From Pseudochelatococcus sp047501465 (GTDB lineage: Bacteria; Pseudomonadota; Alphaproteobacteria; Rhizobiales; Beijerinckiaceae), in NCBI RefSeq assembly GCF_047501465.1, contig NZ_JAZDRL010000002.1:248001-312000 (forward strand): 64,000 bases of DNA, read 5' to 3'. The number at the start of each line of letters is the position of its first letter. Position 1 is the first letter of the stretch. The notes beneath the pieces were generated by a model that was not told the origin of the DNA, made no database searches, and worked only from the letters and a program-made list of their open reading frames with translations. This document shows, piece by piece, positions 54,125 to 63,812 of this stretch. The translations under genes and the position numbers were made by a program.

Positions 54125-55141
54125 CTAGTAGTGCTCCTCGAAGCGCTTGGCTAGCTCTTCGATATTCTCAGGCGGCCAACCTGTGACCTCCATACCAAGG
54201 TGCAGGCCCATTGATGCCAGCACTTCCTTGATTTCATTCAGCGACTTGCGACCAAAATTGGGCGTACGCAGCATTTCTGCTTCGGTCTTCTGAATGAGAT
54301 CGCCGATATAGACGATATTGTCGTTCTTGAGACAGTTGGCTGAACGAACAGACAGTTCCAACTCGTCCACCTTCTTGAGGAGCGCCGGATTGAAAGGTAG
54401 CTGCGGCGTTGTGACCGCGGCTTCCTCGCGACGAGGCTCTTCAAAGTTGACAAATACAGCAAGCTGATCCTGCAAAATGCGAGCGGCGAAAGCAACGGCA
54501 TCGTCAGGAGCAATCGAACCATTGGTCTCAACGGTCAACGTTAACTTGTCATAGTCAAGGATCTGACCTTCACGCGTATTTTCAACACGGTAGGAGACCT
54601 TCTTCACAGGACTGTAAAGGCTGTCAATGGCAATCAAGCCGATCGGTGCATCTTCAGGACGGTTACGCTCGGAAGGTACATAACCCTTACCAGAACTCAC
54701 CGTAAATTCGATGCGGATCTCTGCGCCATCATCAAGCGTCAACAATACCAGCTCCGGATTCAGGATCTGGATATCGCCAACAGTTGCAATATCGCCAGCC
54801 GTCACAACTCCAGGCCCTTGCTTACGCAAAGTTAAGCGCTTGGAGCCCTCCCCCTGCATCTTAATAGCAATGGCCTTAACATTGAGAATGATGTCAGTAA
54901 CATCTTCCCGCACGCCAGGTATGGACGAAAACTCGTGCAACACACCATCGATTTGAACTGCCTGCACTGCAGCGCCTTGAAGAGACGACAGCAGAACACG
55001 ACGAAGGGCATTTCCTAACGTCAAACCGAAACCGCGTTCCAACGGCTCAGCAACAACCGTCGCAACACGACGAGAATCATCACCGGGCGTCACCTGCAGC
55101 TTGTTGGGCTTGATGAGTTCCTGCCAGTTTTTCTGGATCAC
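54125..55141 (-). CDS. rpoA: RNA polymerase alpha subunit
   Basis: I place the start at a GTG (55141; VIQKNWQELIKPNKL), because it matches the alphaproteobacterial N-terminus and AGAGG lies upstream; an ATG 11 codons earlier gives a non-matching leader. The 338 residues comprise the N-terminal assembly domain (FGLTLGNALRRVLLSSLQGA) and the C-terminal domain (LKNDNIVYIGDLIQKTEAEML). Confidence 0.95.
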   Translation of the reverse strand: MIQKNWQELIKPNKLQVTPGDDSRRVATVVAEPLERGFGLTLGNALRRVLLSSLQGAAVQAVQIDGVLHEFSSIPGVREDVTDIILNVKAIAIKMQGEGSKRLTLRKQGPGVVTAGDIATVGDIQILNPELVLLTLDDGAEIRIEFTVSSGKGYVPSERNRPEDAPIGLIAIDSLYSPVKKVSYRVENTREGQILDYDKLTLTVETNGSIAPDDAVAFAARILQDQLAVFVNFEEPRREEAAVTTPQLPFNPALLKKVDELELSVRSANCLKNDNIVYIGDLIQKTEAEMLRTPNFGRKSLNEIKEVLASMGLHLGMEVTGWPPENIEELAKRFEEHY

Positions 55142-55256
55142 GATCGCACCTCTTAAAGTGCTCGACCGCGGCAAAAGACTTGATGGAAAAGCCTAGCCAA
55201 CGGACAAAATGGCTGCACAGCCTATACTGCACAGCCGGGACATCAAATAAGACGCA

Positions 55257-55646
55257 TCAAACGCGGCGGCGCTTACGCGGACGGCAGCCGTTGTGCGGAA
55301 TTGGCGTAACATCACGAATCGACGTCACCGTAAAACCGGCTGACTGCAACGCCCGCAATGCAGATTCACGGCCTGAACCAGGACCTGTCACCTCAACCTC
55401 AATGGTACGCATACCGTGATCTGCGGCCTTGCGCGCAGCATCTTCAGCAGCAACCTGCGCTGCATAAGGGGTTGACTTGCGCGAGCCCTTGAAACCCATT
55501 GCGCCAGCTGAACACCACGAAATCGTGTTACCCTGTGCATCAGTGATAGTAATCATCGTGTTGTTGAACGATGCATTGACATGAGCCACGCCAGACGCAA
55601 TGTTCTTGCGTTCACGACGGCGGATACGGGTTGCTTCTTTTGCCAT
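55257..55646 (-). CDS. rpsK: Ribosomal protein S11 (uS11)
   Basis: 129 residues with HVNASFNNTMITITDAQGN, SAGAMGFKGSRKSTPYAAQ and the C-terminal DVTPIPHNGCRPRKRRRV, all diagnostic. Located between rpsM and rpoA as usual. Confidence 0.98.
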   Translation of the reverse strand: MAKEATRIRRRERKNIASGVAHVNASFNNTMITITDAQGNTISWCSAGAMGFKGSRKSTPYAAQVAAEDAARKAADHGMRTIEVEVTGPGSGRESALRALQSAGFTVTSIRDVTPIPHNGCRPRKRRRV

Positions 55647-55783
55647 AATCTTCCAAATCCTTCAAACGCGCCCGTGATGCCAGGCGCTAGGGATGATTGT
55701 GTTAAACAAATACGCTTGCCTAAAAGCAAGCTTTGCCGCCGCAGCAAAGACCACGGCGACAATTCGGTAGTGCGCTACCTAGA

Positions 55784-56152
55784 TTATTTCTTCTTACCAG
55801 CGATTGGCTTAGCTTTACCCTTACGGGTACGAGCGTTTGTATGAGTACGCTGGCCGCGCACCGGAAGATTACGGCGATGACGCAAACCACGGTAGCAACC
55901 AAGATCCATAAGCCGCTTGATGTTCATGGACACTTCACGACGCAGATCACCTTCTACGATGTAGTCACTGTCAATCGTCTCACGAATCTGCAAAACTTGC
56001 GCATCCGACAGCTCATTCACACGACGCTCTGCAGGAATGTTGACTTTCTCAACAATTTCCTGGGCCTTCTTGGGACCGATGCCATGAATATATTGCAGCG
56101 CAATTACAACGCGCTTGCCTGTCGGAATATTTACACCTGCTATACGAGCCAC
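55784..56152 (-). CDS. rpsM: Ribosomal protein S13 (uS13)
   Basis: The GTG at 56152 (MARIAGVNIP by family convention) gives the usual 122 residues, with GGAG upstream; an ATG 4 codons earlier is available. IALQYIHGIGPKKAQEI and RGLRHRRNLPVRGQRTHTNA are diagnostic. Confidence 0.96.
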   Translation of the reverse strand: MARIAGVNIPTGKRVVIALQYIHGIGPKKAQEIVEKVNIPAERRVNELSDAQVLQIRETIDSDYIVEGDLRREVSMNIKRLMDLGCYRGLRHRRNLPVRGQRTHTNARTRKGKAKPIAGKKK

Positions 56153-56297
56153 GCTCAACTCCATCTATTGCCCGAGGGCGGAAAATGGCACACGTCCGGT
56201 GGAGGCCGGCCCCTGTGCGCCTGATACCAGCTAGTAAAATCGAATAAACCGATTATAGCCACCTGATTCAAGGGAAGGATGACCCTTTAATCAATCT

Positions 56298-56894
56298 TCA
56301 TCCATTCGTCAAGATAGACGATAACGCTTTTTGAATTGATTCAGTTACGACATCAATTGGTTGCTGACCGTCGATTTCCACAAGCAGCCCCTGCTTTTTA
56401 TAATAAGGGGCAACAATAGCCGTATCACGCTCATAAGCCGCAAGGCGGTTTTTGAAGACTTCCGGATCGTCATCCTTCCGAACTTCCTCTCCACGTGTAC
56501 GAGATTCTTCGGCCCGGTTAACAATCCTATTAACCAATTTATCGTGATCAACCTTTAGCTCAAGCGCCATATCAATTTTCTGGGACTTGATTTTTAACGC
56601 AGCATCGAGAGCCTCGGCCTGCGCAACCGTTCGCGGAAAACCATCAAGGATAAACCCGTCATGGGCATCAGGTTCTTCAATTCGGTCAACAATAATACCA
56701 ATGACAATGTCATCTGATACTAGTTGCCCCGCCTCCATAACGGCTTTCGCTTTAAGACCTATGGACGTTCCGGCAGCAACTGCTGCGCGTAACATGTCAC
56801 CTGTAGAGAGCTGCGGAATGCTGTATTTTTCGACAAGTCGCCTCGCCTGCGTTCCTTTGCCCGCCCCGGGTGGCCCCAGAAAAATCAGTCTCAT
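56298..56894 (-). CDS. adk: Adenylate kinase
   Basis: 198 residues, the short-LID type. It has P-loop GPPGAGKGTQ, STGDMLRAAVAAGT, and FILDGFPRTVAQA. It interconverts AMP, ADP and ATP. Its start overlaps the secY stop by 4 bases, the usual coupling in this operon. Confidence 0.97.
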   Translation of the reverse strand: MRLIFLGPPGAGKGTQARRLVEKYSIPQLSTGDMLRAAVAAGTSIGLKAKAVMEAGQLVSDDIVIGIIVDRIEEPDAHDGFILDGFPRTVAQAEALDAALKIKSQKIDMALELKVDHDKLVNRIVNRAEESRTRGEEVRKDDDPEVFKNRLAAYERDTAIVAPYYKKQGLLVEIDGQQPIDVVTESIQKALSSILTNG

Positions 56895-58228
56895 CGCCTT
56901 CTTGCTCCCCTTAGTTTCGACTTCTTAACCAACCCTTCGTATTGATGTGCCATAAGATGCCCATGCACCTGAGCGACTGTATCCATTGTCACGCTCACAA
57001 CAATTAGCAGCGATGTTCCACCGAAATAAAATGGAAGGGATGCATAAGAAATAAGCAACTCAGGTAGAAGACAGATCAATGCGATATAAGCTGCACCGAG
57101 AACCGTAATACGAGTCAATACGTAGTCGATATAGTTTGCAGTCCGTTCTCCAGGGCGAATACCCGGTATGAACCCACCATGCTTTTTTAGATTATCAGCG
57201 GTTTCAGTTGGATTAAAAACAATCGCCGTGTAAAAGAAAGCAAAAAACACGATCAACGCGACATAAAGCACCATATAGGCTGGTCTGCCATGGGCAAGAT
57301 AAGATGCGATGGACCCCAAAAATCCCGTGTTGCCACTGGCTTGAGAAAAACTCGCAATAGTTGTTGGGAGAAGCAAAAGAGAAGAAGCAAAAATGGGCGG
57401 AATTACACCAGCCGTATTTAATTTCAGTGGTAAAAACGATGTCTGCCCTTCATAAAGGCGGTTGCCAACCTGCCGCTTTGGGTAATTGATTAGCAACCTA
57501 CGTTGCGCGCGCTCCATGAAAACAATGAAGGCGATTACGGCAATAGACATCACAATAACGCCAAGGATAATGCCAGTTGATAAGGCGCCCTGACGTCCAA
57601 GTTCTAGTGTTCCACCAATCGCACTTGGCAACTCTGCAACGATACCTGCAAAGATGATAAGCGAGGTTCCGTTGCCAATACCACGTGAGGTGATCTGCTC
57701 GCCCAGCCACATCAGAAACATGGTGCCGCCAACCAATGTAATGACTGTCGAAATACGGAAAAACACCCCCGGATCTAAAACTACACTTGCAGAGCTTTCG
57801 AGCCCAAAAGCAATCCCCCATGCCTGAAAAATAGCAAGCACAACAGTTAAATAACGAGTGTACTGATTAATAACTTTGCGCCCAGCTTCACCATCCTTTT
57901 TTAGTGCTTCGAGCGAAGGCAAAACACTCGTGAGCAGTTGGACAATGATCGATGCTGAAATATACGGCATGATATTCAGTGCAAAAATAGCCATACGGCC
58001 AACAGCACCGCCAGAAAACATATTAAACAGACCGAGCACACCACCTTGTGTCTGCTGAAAAATATCCGCCACGGCCTGCGGATTTATACCAGGCAACGGG
58101 ATGTACGTTCCCATGCGATAAACAATTAGCGCCCCTAATGTAAACCAGATACGCTTTTTGAGCTCTTCGGCCTTTGTAAAAGCACCGAAATTAAGATTTG
58201 CCGCAAGCTGTTCCGCTGCCGATGCCAT
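56891..58228 (-). CDS. secY: Protein translocase subunit SecY
   Basis: The start at 58228 (MASAAEQLAANLNFGAF) has GAGGATTTG upstream and matches rhizobial SecY; the frame is open 32 codons upstream but that leader is not family-like. 445 residues form ten helices. PLPGINPQAV, NIMPYISASIIVQLL and GFIPGIRPGERTANYID are signatures. It is downstream of rplO. Confidence 0.96.
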   Translation of the reverse strand: MASAAEQLAANLNFGAFTKAEELKKRIWFTLGALIVYRMGTYIPLPGINPQAVADIFQQTQGGVLGLFNMFSGGAVGRMAIFALNIMPYISASIIVQLLTSVLPSLEALKKDGEAGRKVINQYTRYLTVVLAIFQAWGIAFGLESSASVVLDPGVFFRISTVITLVGGTMFLMWLGEQITSRGIGNGTSLIIFAGIVAELPSAIGGTLELGRQGALSTGIILGVIVMSIAVIAFIVFMERAQRRLLINYPKRQVGNRLYEGQTSFLPLKLNTAGVIPPIFASSLLLLPTTIASFSQASGNTGFLGSIASYLAHGRPAYMVLYVALIVFFAFFYTAIVFNPTETADNLKKHGGFIPGIRPGERTANYIDYVLTRITVLGAAYIALICLLPELLISYASLPFYFGGTSLLIVVSVTMDTVAQVHGHLMAHQYEGLVKKSKLRGARRR

Positions 58229-58449
58229 GGCTATCAAATCCTCGGGATAGTCGATTAACGCCAAATAATCTTCAGGTGAGATAACAGCTGTTTCACCTAA
58301 TAGAAAGTGGCGCATGGAAAACATAAAACAAGGCGCAGGGAATCTGCTAGTAGCTTCGTATCAGATTTCTCTACCTCATTACACGACAATGGCGACAGTC
58401 AGAGATTTCTCCCCGTGTCGCCACTACCAAACATTATATAGAGATAAGC

Positions 58450-58929
58450 TTACGCCTCTACTGCCTGAGCAGATAGAACAGTAACTGATCCACCGACGCT
58501 CTCAATCGCAGCTACTGCAGACTTGGATGCCCCAGCAACGGAAAATGATACCTTCGTCTTTAACTCGCCAACACCGAGAATGCGAACGCCATCACGTAGT
58601 TTAGAAATAACGCCTGCAGCAACTAATACCTCATTAGTAATAGGCTGCGATGCATCGATCTTACCAGCTTCAATGGCTTCTTGTACCCGACCAATGTTGA
58701 CTTCATTGAAGTCCTTGGCAAAAATATTGTTGAAGCCTCGCTTTGGAAGACGACGATGGATGGGCATCTGACCACCTTCGAAGCCCTTAATAGCGACACC
58801 TGATCGGGACTTCTGGCCTTTAACGCCGCGTCCACCTGTCTTACCTTTACCGGAACCAATACCACGACCGACGCGCATGCGTCCCTTCACGGCACCCGCA
58901 TTATCCGAAATCTCGTTCAATTTTACCAT
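58450..58929 (-). CDS. rplO: Ribosomal protein L15 (uL15)
   Basis: 159 residues. GRGIGSGKGKTGGRGVKGQK and FEGGQMPIHRRLPKRGFNN are diagnostic of L15. It is upstream of secY. Confidence 0.97.
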   Translation of the reverse strand: MVKLNEISDNAGAVKGRMRVGRGIGSGKGKTGGRGVKGQKSRSGVAIKGFEGGQMPIHRRLPKRGFNNIFAKDFNEVNIGRVQEAIEAGKIDASQPITNEVLVAAGVISKLRDGVRILGVGELKTKVSFSVAGASKSAVAAIESVGGSVTVLSAQAVEA

Positions 58930-58939
58930 TGCGCGATCC

Positions 58940-59152
58940 TCACTTATCGTGTTCGGAAGCGTCCGAAACGACGCGCACGAGGTGCTTGACCTTTTCGATC
59001 ATGCCACGAACCGCCGGAGTATCCTCCAGCTCAGAACGACGACGGATCTTATTAAGCCCAAGCCCCATCAACGTTTGACGCTGATAAGCCGGGCGACGGA
59101 TAGGGCTGCCAGTCTGTTCGACGATCAGCGTTTTTGCTGTCTTGTTAGCCAT
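58940..59152 (-). CDS. rpmD: Ribosomal protein L30 (uL30)
   Basis: 70 residues with SPIRRPAYQRQTLMGLGLNK and VRGMIEKVKHLVRV, typical of L30. Located between rpsE and rplO. Confidence 0.96.
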   Translation of the reverse strand: MANKTAKTLIVEQTGSPIRRPAYQRQTLMGLGLNKIRRRSELEDTPAVRGMIEKVKHLVRVVSDASEHDK

Positions 59153-59164
59153 CGATCAGCCCCC

Positions 59165-59734
59165 TCACGCTTCTGCGTTAGATGTTTCGCCCTCAGAGGC
59201 GTCACGGCGACGCGCTTGCAGAGTCGAAACCTTCAGACCGCGGCGAGCAGCAACAGACCGTGGGCTGTCCTCATGCTTCAGCGCATCAAAAGTGGCGCGA
59301 ACCAAATTGTAAGGGTTTGATGAACCTATCGACTTCGCTACCACATCCGCCACGCCAAGTGTCTCAAACACAGCGCGCATCGGACCACCAGCAATAATAC
59401 CGGTACCAGGAGGAGCAGAGCGCAGGATAACCTTGCCAGCCCCCCAACGACCTGCCACGTCGTGGTGAAGCGTGCGACCTTCCTTTAGCGGAACGCGCAC
59501 AAGCGCACGCTTAGCTGCTTCTGTCGCTTTGCGAATCGCTTCCGGAACTTCACGGGCTTTACCGTGGCCAAACCCCACACGCCCCTTCTGATCACCAATC
59601 ACAACAAGAGCTGCGAAGCCGAAGCGACGACCACCCTTAACAACCTTGGCAACACGATTAATATGAACCAGCTTATCCGTAAACTCGCTATCGCGCTCTT
59701 CACGGTCACGCTGTTGCTGACGTTCTTTTGCCAT
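59165..59734 (-). CDS. rpsE: Ribosomal protein S5 (uS5)
   Basis: 189 residues with the S5 double-stranded RNA-binding core (KVVKGGRRFGFAALVVIGD) and APPGTGIIAGGPMRAVFE. A short Thr/Ser/Glu tail follows, longer than in E. coli. Confidence 0.97.
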   Translation of the reverse strand: MAKERQQQRDREERDSEFTDKLVHINRVAKVVKGGRRFGFAALVVIGDQKGRVGFGHGKAREVPEAIRKATEAAKRALVRVPLKEGRTLHHDVAGRWGAGKVILRSAPPGTGIIAGGPMRAVFETLGVADVVAKSIGSSNPYNLVRATFDALKHEDSPRSVAARRGLKVSTLQARRRDASEGETSNAEA

Positions 59735-59817
59735 AACAGTCTCACTGACGCGGGGCGGCGGCCCCCGCTCGCATGATTAAACAATCCGCCGTTAATCTGA
59801 TAAATGAAATCATTCGA

Positions 59818-60180
59818 TCAGAAGCTTAAACCACTTTCACGTGCAGCCTCGGCTAAGGCCCTGACTCGACCGTGGTAAATGAATGCACCACGGTCAAAGA
59901 CAACTTCCTTAACCCCAGCAGCAACTGCACGCTCGGCAATTAACTTACCAACGATCTTTGCTGCTTCAATATCGGCACCGGTCTTTATTGTTTCACGTAC
60001 ATCTTTCTCGAGTGTCGAAGCGTGGGCCAAGGTACGTCCCTGTGCATCGTCGATAATCTGTGCGTAAATCTGCTTTGAAGAACGGTGAACGGAGAGGCGT
60101 AACCGCCCGTTAGCCGCCGCACGAAGCGCACGACGGACTCGAGCCCTCCGGCGATCCGTGGAACTGAGTTTATCAGCCAT
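59818..60180 (-). CDS. rplR: Ribosomal protein L18 (uL18)
   Basis: 120 residues with RLSVHRSSKQIYAQIIDDAQ, and VVFDRGAFIYHGRVRALAEA, the L18 signature. Precedes rpsE. Confidence 0.97.
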   Translation of the reverse strand: MADKLSSTDRRRARVRRALRAAANGRLRLSVHRSSKQIYAQIIDDAQGRTLAHASTLEKDVRETIKTGADIEAAKIVGKLIAERAVAAGVKEVVFDRGAFIYHGRVRALAEAARESGLSF

Positions 60181-60192
60181 CGCTGCGCATCC

Positions 60193-60726
60193 TTACTTCT
60201 TCTTGCCTTCCTTACGGAAGATGAACTCATTCGCGTATTTCACGCCCTTGCCTTTGTAAGGTTCTGGACGACGATAATCACGAATTTTGGCAGCCGTTTG
60301 CCCGACTTCCTGAGCATTGATACCGCTGACAATAATTTCCGTTGGCTTCGGTGTTGCAATCAAGATTCCAGCTGGAATCGGGAAATCAACATCGTGACTG
60401 AAACCAAGCGACAGCTTCAGGATCTTGCCTTGAACTGCAGCTTTGTAACCCACTCCATTGATCTCAAGCTTCTTTTCAAAGCCCTGCGACACGCCCGTCA
60501 TAAGGTTAGCAATCTGCGACCGTGACGTCCCCCAAAGAGAACGCGCACTTTTAGAGTCATCGCGAGGATCCACCTTGATGGCTCCGTCCTTCAGCTCAAC
60601 GTAAACCTCATCAGGCACGACGAACGACAGCTCACCCTTCGCACCCTTAACTTTGACAGCCTGACCAGTTACGGTCGCCGTCACACCCGCCGGAACTGGA
60701 ACCGGCTTTTTCCCGATACGAGACAT
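60193..60726 (-). CDS. rplF: Ribosomal protein L6 (uL6)
   Basis: 177 residues starting MSRIGKKPVPVPAGV, with the C-terminal RRPEPYKGKGVKYANE signature. It lies between rpsH and rplR. Confidence 0.98.
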   Translation of the reverse strand: MSRIGKKPVPVPAGVTATVTGQAVKVKGAKGELSFVVPDEVYVELKDGAIKVDPRDDSKSARSLWGTSRSQIANLMTGVSQGFEKKLEINGVGYKAAVQGKILKLSLGFSHDVDFPIPAGILIATPKPTEIIVSGINAQEVGQTAAKIRDYRRPEPYKGKGVKYANEFIFRKEGKKK

Positions 60727-60787
60727 AATGGCCTCCCGTGGTTCTCACTGCAATGCTTGACAAATCCCCAAATCACTAAAGGCGATT

Positions 60788-61186
60788 TTAGAACACTTGA
60801 CAAAGCACCTCACCGCCCACGTTAATTTCGCGCGCCGTGTGGTCAGCCATGACCCCCTTCGGCGTTGAAAGAATAACAACACCAAGGCCATCGGCAACGC
60901 GTGGCAACGTATCGACCGATGCGTAAACACGACGGCCAGGCTTAGACACGCGCTGGATGGAACGGATAACGGGCTCACCGTCAAAATACTTCAACTCAAC
61001 CTCAAACTCGGTACGACCATTGCCATACTCTGTCGACGTAAAGCCACGGATATAACCCTCTGTCTGCAGCACTTCAAGCACACGCGCACGCAGCTTAGAG
61101 CCAGGCGTTGTAATCTTACCGCGACGGCGCATTTGCGCGTTACGGATACGAGTGAGCAAATCGCCAAGCGGATCGTTGATCGCCAT
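60788..61186 (-). CDS. rpsH: Ribosomal protein S8 (uS8)
   Basis: 132 residues beginning MAINDPLGDLLTRIRNAQ and ending with STPKGVMADHTAREINVGGE, the S8 signature. Confidence 0.98.
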   Translation of the reverse strand: MAINDPLGDLLTRIRNAQMRRRGKITTPGSKLRARVLEVLQTEGYIRGFTSTEYGNGRTEFEVELKYFDGEPVIRSIQRVSKPGRRVYASVDTLPRVADGLGVVILSTPKGVMADHTAREINVGGEVLCQVF

Positions 61187-61199
61187 GTTTTCGACCTCC

Positions 61200-61505
61200 T
61201 TACCAGCTTGACTTCACAAGACCGGGTACTAGGCCTTGTGAACCCAATTCCCGCAATGCGATACGCGACATGCGCAGCTGACGATAAAATGCGCGTGGAC
61301 GACCCGTAACTTCGCAACGGTTGCGAACACGCGTCGGGGCTGAGTTACGAGGCAATGCAGCTAGCTTGAGGCGCGCTTCAAAACGCTCCTCAATTGGCAG
61401 CGCCTCATTATTAGCGGCAGCAAGCAATTCTGTGCGCTTGATAGCATAACGCTTAACCAAGGCAATACGACGCTTGTTTTTCTCGATTGAACTTTTCTTA
61501 GCCAT
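61200..61505 (-). CDS. rpsN: Ribosomal protein S14 (uS14), zinc-free form
   Basis: 101 residues with LPRNSAPTRVRNRCEVTGRP and FYRQLRMSRIALRELG. The 101-residue length and the absence of CxxC pairs mark the zinc-independent type usual in alphaproteobacteria. Confidence 0.97.
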   Translation of the reverse strand: MAKKSSIEKNKRRIALVKRYAIKRTELLAAANNEALPIEERFEARLKLAALPRNSAPTRVRNRCEVTGRPRAFYRQLRMSRIALRELGSQGLVPGLVKSSW

Positions 61506-61545
61506 ATATTTTATCTCCGGTGTCCGCGTATAAGAGGAAAAACTC

Positions 61546-62121
61546 TCACTGCCGGAACGGGAAGTTGAAGTGCTTCAATAGCGCGCGGGCTTCATCATCC
61601 GTGCGCGCAGTCGTCACAACGATGATATCCATACCCCATGGTGAATCAACTTTATCGTAGTCAATTTCTGGAAACACAAGGTGCTCTTTAAGACCAAGAG
61701 CAAAATTTCCACGACCATCGAATGATTTAGCGTTCAGACCACGGAAGTCACGCACACGCGGCAAAGCCACGGTGACAAGACGATCAAGGAATTCATACAT
61801 ACGCGTCTTACGAAGTGTCACCTTAGCGCCGATTGGCATGTTTTCGCGCAGCTTAAACGACGCAATAGCCTTACGGGCTTTGGTAATAACAGGCTTTTGA
61901 CCAGCAATCAACGCCAAATCACCAGCCGCCACTGCAGCCTTCTTAGAATCGGCAACAGATTCGCCAACACCCATATTGATCACGACTTTTTCAATGGTCG
62001 GTACTTGGAAGGGGTTCTTATAACCGAACTCCTCAATCATCTTCGCACGCACGACCTCATCGTAATGCTTACGCAGGCGCGGAACATAGTTTGCGCCCAG
62101 ATCAGTGATGGCCTCAGACAT
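61546..62121 (-). CDS. rplE: Ribosomal protein L5 (uL5)
   Basis: 191 residues with VPTIEKVVINMGVGE, GQKPVITKARKAIASFKLRE and GMDIIVVTTARTDDEAR. Overlaps rplX by 8 bases. Confidence 0.97.
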   Translation of the reverse strand: MSEAITDLGANYVPRLRKHYDEVVRAKMIEEFGYKNPFQVPTIEKVVINMGVGESVADSKKAAVAAGDLALIAGQKPVITKARKAIASFKLRENMPIGAKVTLRKTRMYEFLDRLVTVALPRVRDFRGLNAKSFDGRGNFALGLKEHLVFPEIDYDKVDSPWGMDIIVVTTARTDDEARALLKHFNFPFRQ

Positions 62122-62431
62122 CGATCACATCTCCCGAACGCTTGGCAAAGCGAACCTTGCGCCCGTCTTCCAGAACCTTAAATCCAACACGCGTAGGCTG
62201 ACCATCCTTTGGATCAGCAATTGCGATATTGGACAAATGAAGCGGTGCCTCTTTAGAGATAATGCCGCCTTCATTGCTTGTCGTCTGACGCGTATGGCGT
62301 TTGACTAAATTAACTCCGCGAACGAGCGCACGCGCTTCATCCGGGATTACTCGAAGCACTTCGCCTGTCTGGCCCTTATCACGGCCAGCAAGCACGACGA
62401 TCTTATCGCCCTTCTTGATCTTGGCCGCCAT
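62114..62431 (-). CDS. rplX: Ribosomal protein L24 (uL24)
   Basis: 105 residues with the KOW motif KIKKGDKIVVLAGRDKGQTG and VKRHTRQ. It starts at the last base of the rplN stop. Confidence 0.97.
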   Translation of the reverse strand: MAAKIKKGDKIVVLAGRDKGQTGEVLRVIPDEARALVRGVNLVKRHTRQTTSNEGGIISKEAPLHLSNIAIADPKDGQPTRVGFKVLEDGRKVRFAKRSGDVIDV

Positions 62432-62799
62432 TACAACACCTCAGGGGCAAGGGAAATAATCTTCATATGATTCTTAGAGCGCAGTTCACGCGGAACGGGA
62501 CCAAAAATACGCGTGCCAATCGGCTCTTTCTGAGCATTAATCAACACCGCCGCATTATTGTCAAAGCGGATCACGGAGCCATCAACGCGCCGAATATCCT
62601 TCGCCGTACGTACGACAACAGCCTTTAACACATCGCCCTTTTTCACGCGACCACGTGGAATAGCCTCTTTCACGGACACAACTATAATGTCGCCAACGCC
62701 GGCATACTTGCGCTTTGCGCCACCAAGCACCTTGATGCACATGACACGACGAGCGCCTGAATTATCAGCGACATCGAGATTAGTCTGCATCTGGATCAT
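62431..62799 (-). CDS. rplN: Ribosomal protein L14 (uL14)
   Basis: 122 residues beginning MIQMQTNLDVADNSGARRVM and containing RVKKGDVLKAVVVRTAK, the L14 signature. The 90-base gap to rpsQ is one of the larger ones in the operon. Confidence 0.98.
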   Translation of the reverse strand: MIQMQTNLDVADNSGARRVMCIKVLGGAKRKYAGVGDIIVVSVKEAIPRGRVKKGDVLKAVVVRTAKDIRRVDGSVIRFDNNAAVLINAQKEPIGTRIFGPVPRELRSKNHMKIISLAPEVL

Positions 62800-62889
62800 G
62801 GCATAGATCCTTTCTCTGTCTCAGACGGTTTCCATCTTTCGGACTACGCCTGACGGGGATCTTGCGGTCCCCTCGCCTTCTTAATGAAC

Positions 62890-63141
62890 TTAAGCTTCCG
62901 AATTAGTCTGCCCATCTGGCAAAACAATCCAAGACTTTAGTCGCGACAATGGACGTGTCTCCTCGATCCAAACTATTTGACCAGCCTTGACCAAATTTGA
63001 CTCATCGTGCGCGTGGTAGTTCTTCGTACGACGAACGGTCTTTTTAAGCAATGGGTGCGTAAAACGACGCTCCACCTTAACAACAACCGTCTTGTCTTGC
63101 TTGTCGCTAACGACGACGCCTTGCAATATACGTTTTGGCAT
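62890..63141 (-). CDS. rpsQ: Ribosomal protein S17 (uS17)
   Basis: The ATG at 63141 (MPKRILQGVVVSDKQDKT) has GAGGCGACA upstream and gives 83 residues; a start 9 codons earlier is open. VERRFTHPLLKKTVRRTKNY is diagnostic. Confidence 0.95.
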   Translation of the reverse strand: MPKRILQGVVVSDKQDKTVVVKVERRFTHPLLKKTVRRTKNYHAHDESNLVKAGQIVWIEETRPLSRLKSWIVLPDGQTNSEA

Positions 63142-63151
63142 TGTCGCCTCC

Positions 63152-63367
63152 TCAAGCCTTGCCCGCACTGGCGAGCTTCGCCTGCTGGAACGTCTTTACG
63201 CGCGCGATATCGCGGCGCACTTCCTTCACACGGCCTGTGTTTTCAAGCTGCCCGGTAGCACGCTGAAAACGCAGGTTAAACTGCTCTTTTTTGAGCTTAA
63301 CAAGCTCATCTTGGAGCTGATCAGCCGACAACACTTTAATGTCGGAGAGCCTCTGCGTTGATGCCAT
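63152..63367 (-). CDS. rpmC: Ribosomal protein L29 (uL29)
   Basis: 71 residues with LKKEQFNLRFQRATGQLENT and VRRDIARVKTF, typical of L29. Between rplP and rpsQ. Confidence 0.96.
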   Translation of the reverse strand: MASTQRLSDIKVLSADQLQDELVKLKKEQFNLRFQRATGQLENTGRVKEVRRDIARVKTFQQAKLASAGKA

Positions 63368-63378
63368 GTCGCCCTCCC

Positions 63379-63792
63379 TTACTCGGCGATGCGCTGAACG
63401 AACCGCGTCTTGATCGGAAGCTTGGCAGCACCTAGACGAAGCGCCTCACGGGCGATTTCCTCATTAACGCCACCCAGCTCGAACATTACACGGCCCGGCT
63501 TAACACGAGCAGCCCAATAGTCAGGGGCACCCTTACCTTTACCCATGCGCACTTCCGCGGGTTTGTCCGTAACTGGGACGTCCGGGAAAATACGAATCCA
63601 TACGCGCCCTTGACGTTTCATCTGGCGCGTAATGGCACGGCGAGCAGCTTCAATCTGACGCGCCGTTACCCGTTCGGGTTCCAGAGCTTTAAGACCGAAC
63701 TCGCCAAAATTCAAATCTGTGCCGCCCTTGGCCTCTCCATGGATACGGCCTTTGAACTGCTTACGAAACTTTGTCTTCTTGGGCTGAAGCAT
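63379..63792 (-). CDS. rplP: Ribosomal protein L16 (uL16)
   Basis: 137 residues beginning MLQPKKTKFRKQFKGRIHG, with GRVWIRIFPDVPVTDKPAEV and RMGKGKGAPDYWAARV. Follows rpsC. Confidence 0.98.
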   Translation of the reverse strand: MLQPKKTKFRKQFKGRIHGEAKGGTDLNFGEFGLKALEPERVTARQIEAARRAITRQMKRQGRVWIRIFPDVPVTDKPAEVRMGKGKGAPDYWAARVKPGRVMFELGGVNEEIAREALRLGAAKLPIKTRFVQRIAE

Positions 63793-63812
63793 TTATCCTA
63801 ACTCCCGCTCCT

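Noticed and set aside
55142..55174. ATG start for rpoA
   Set aside because: The family N-terminus begins at the downstream GTG, which has a better-placed ribosome-binding site.
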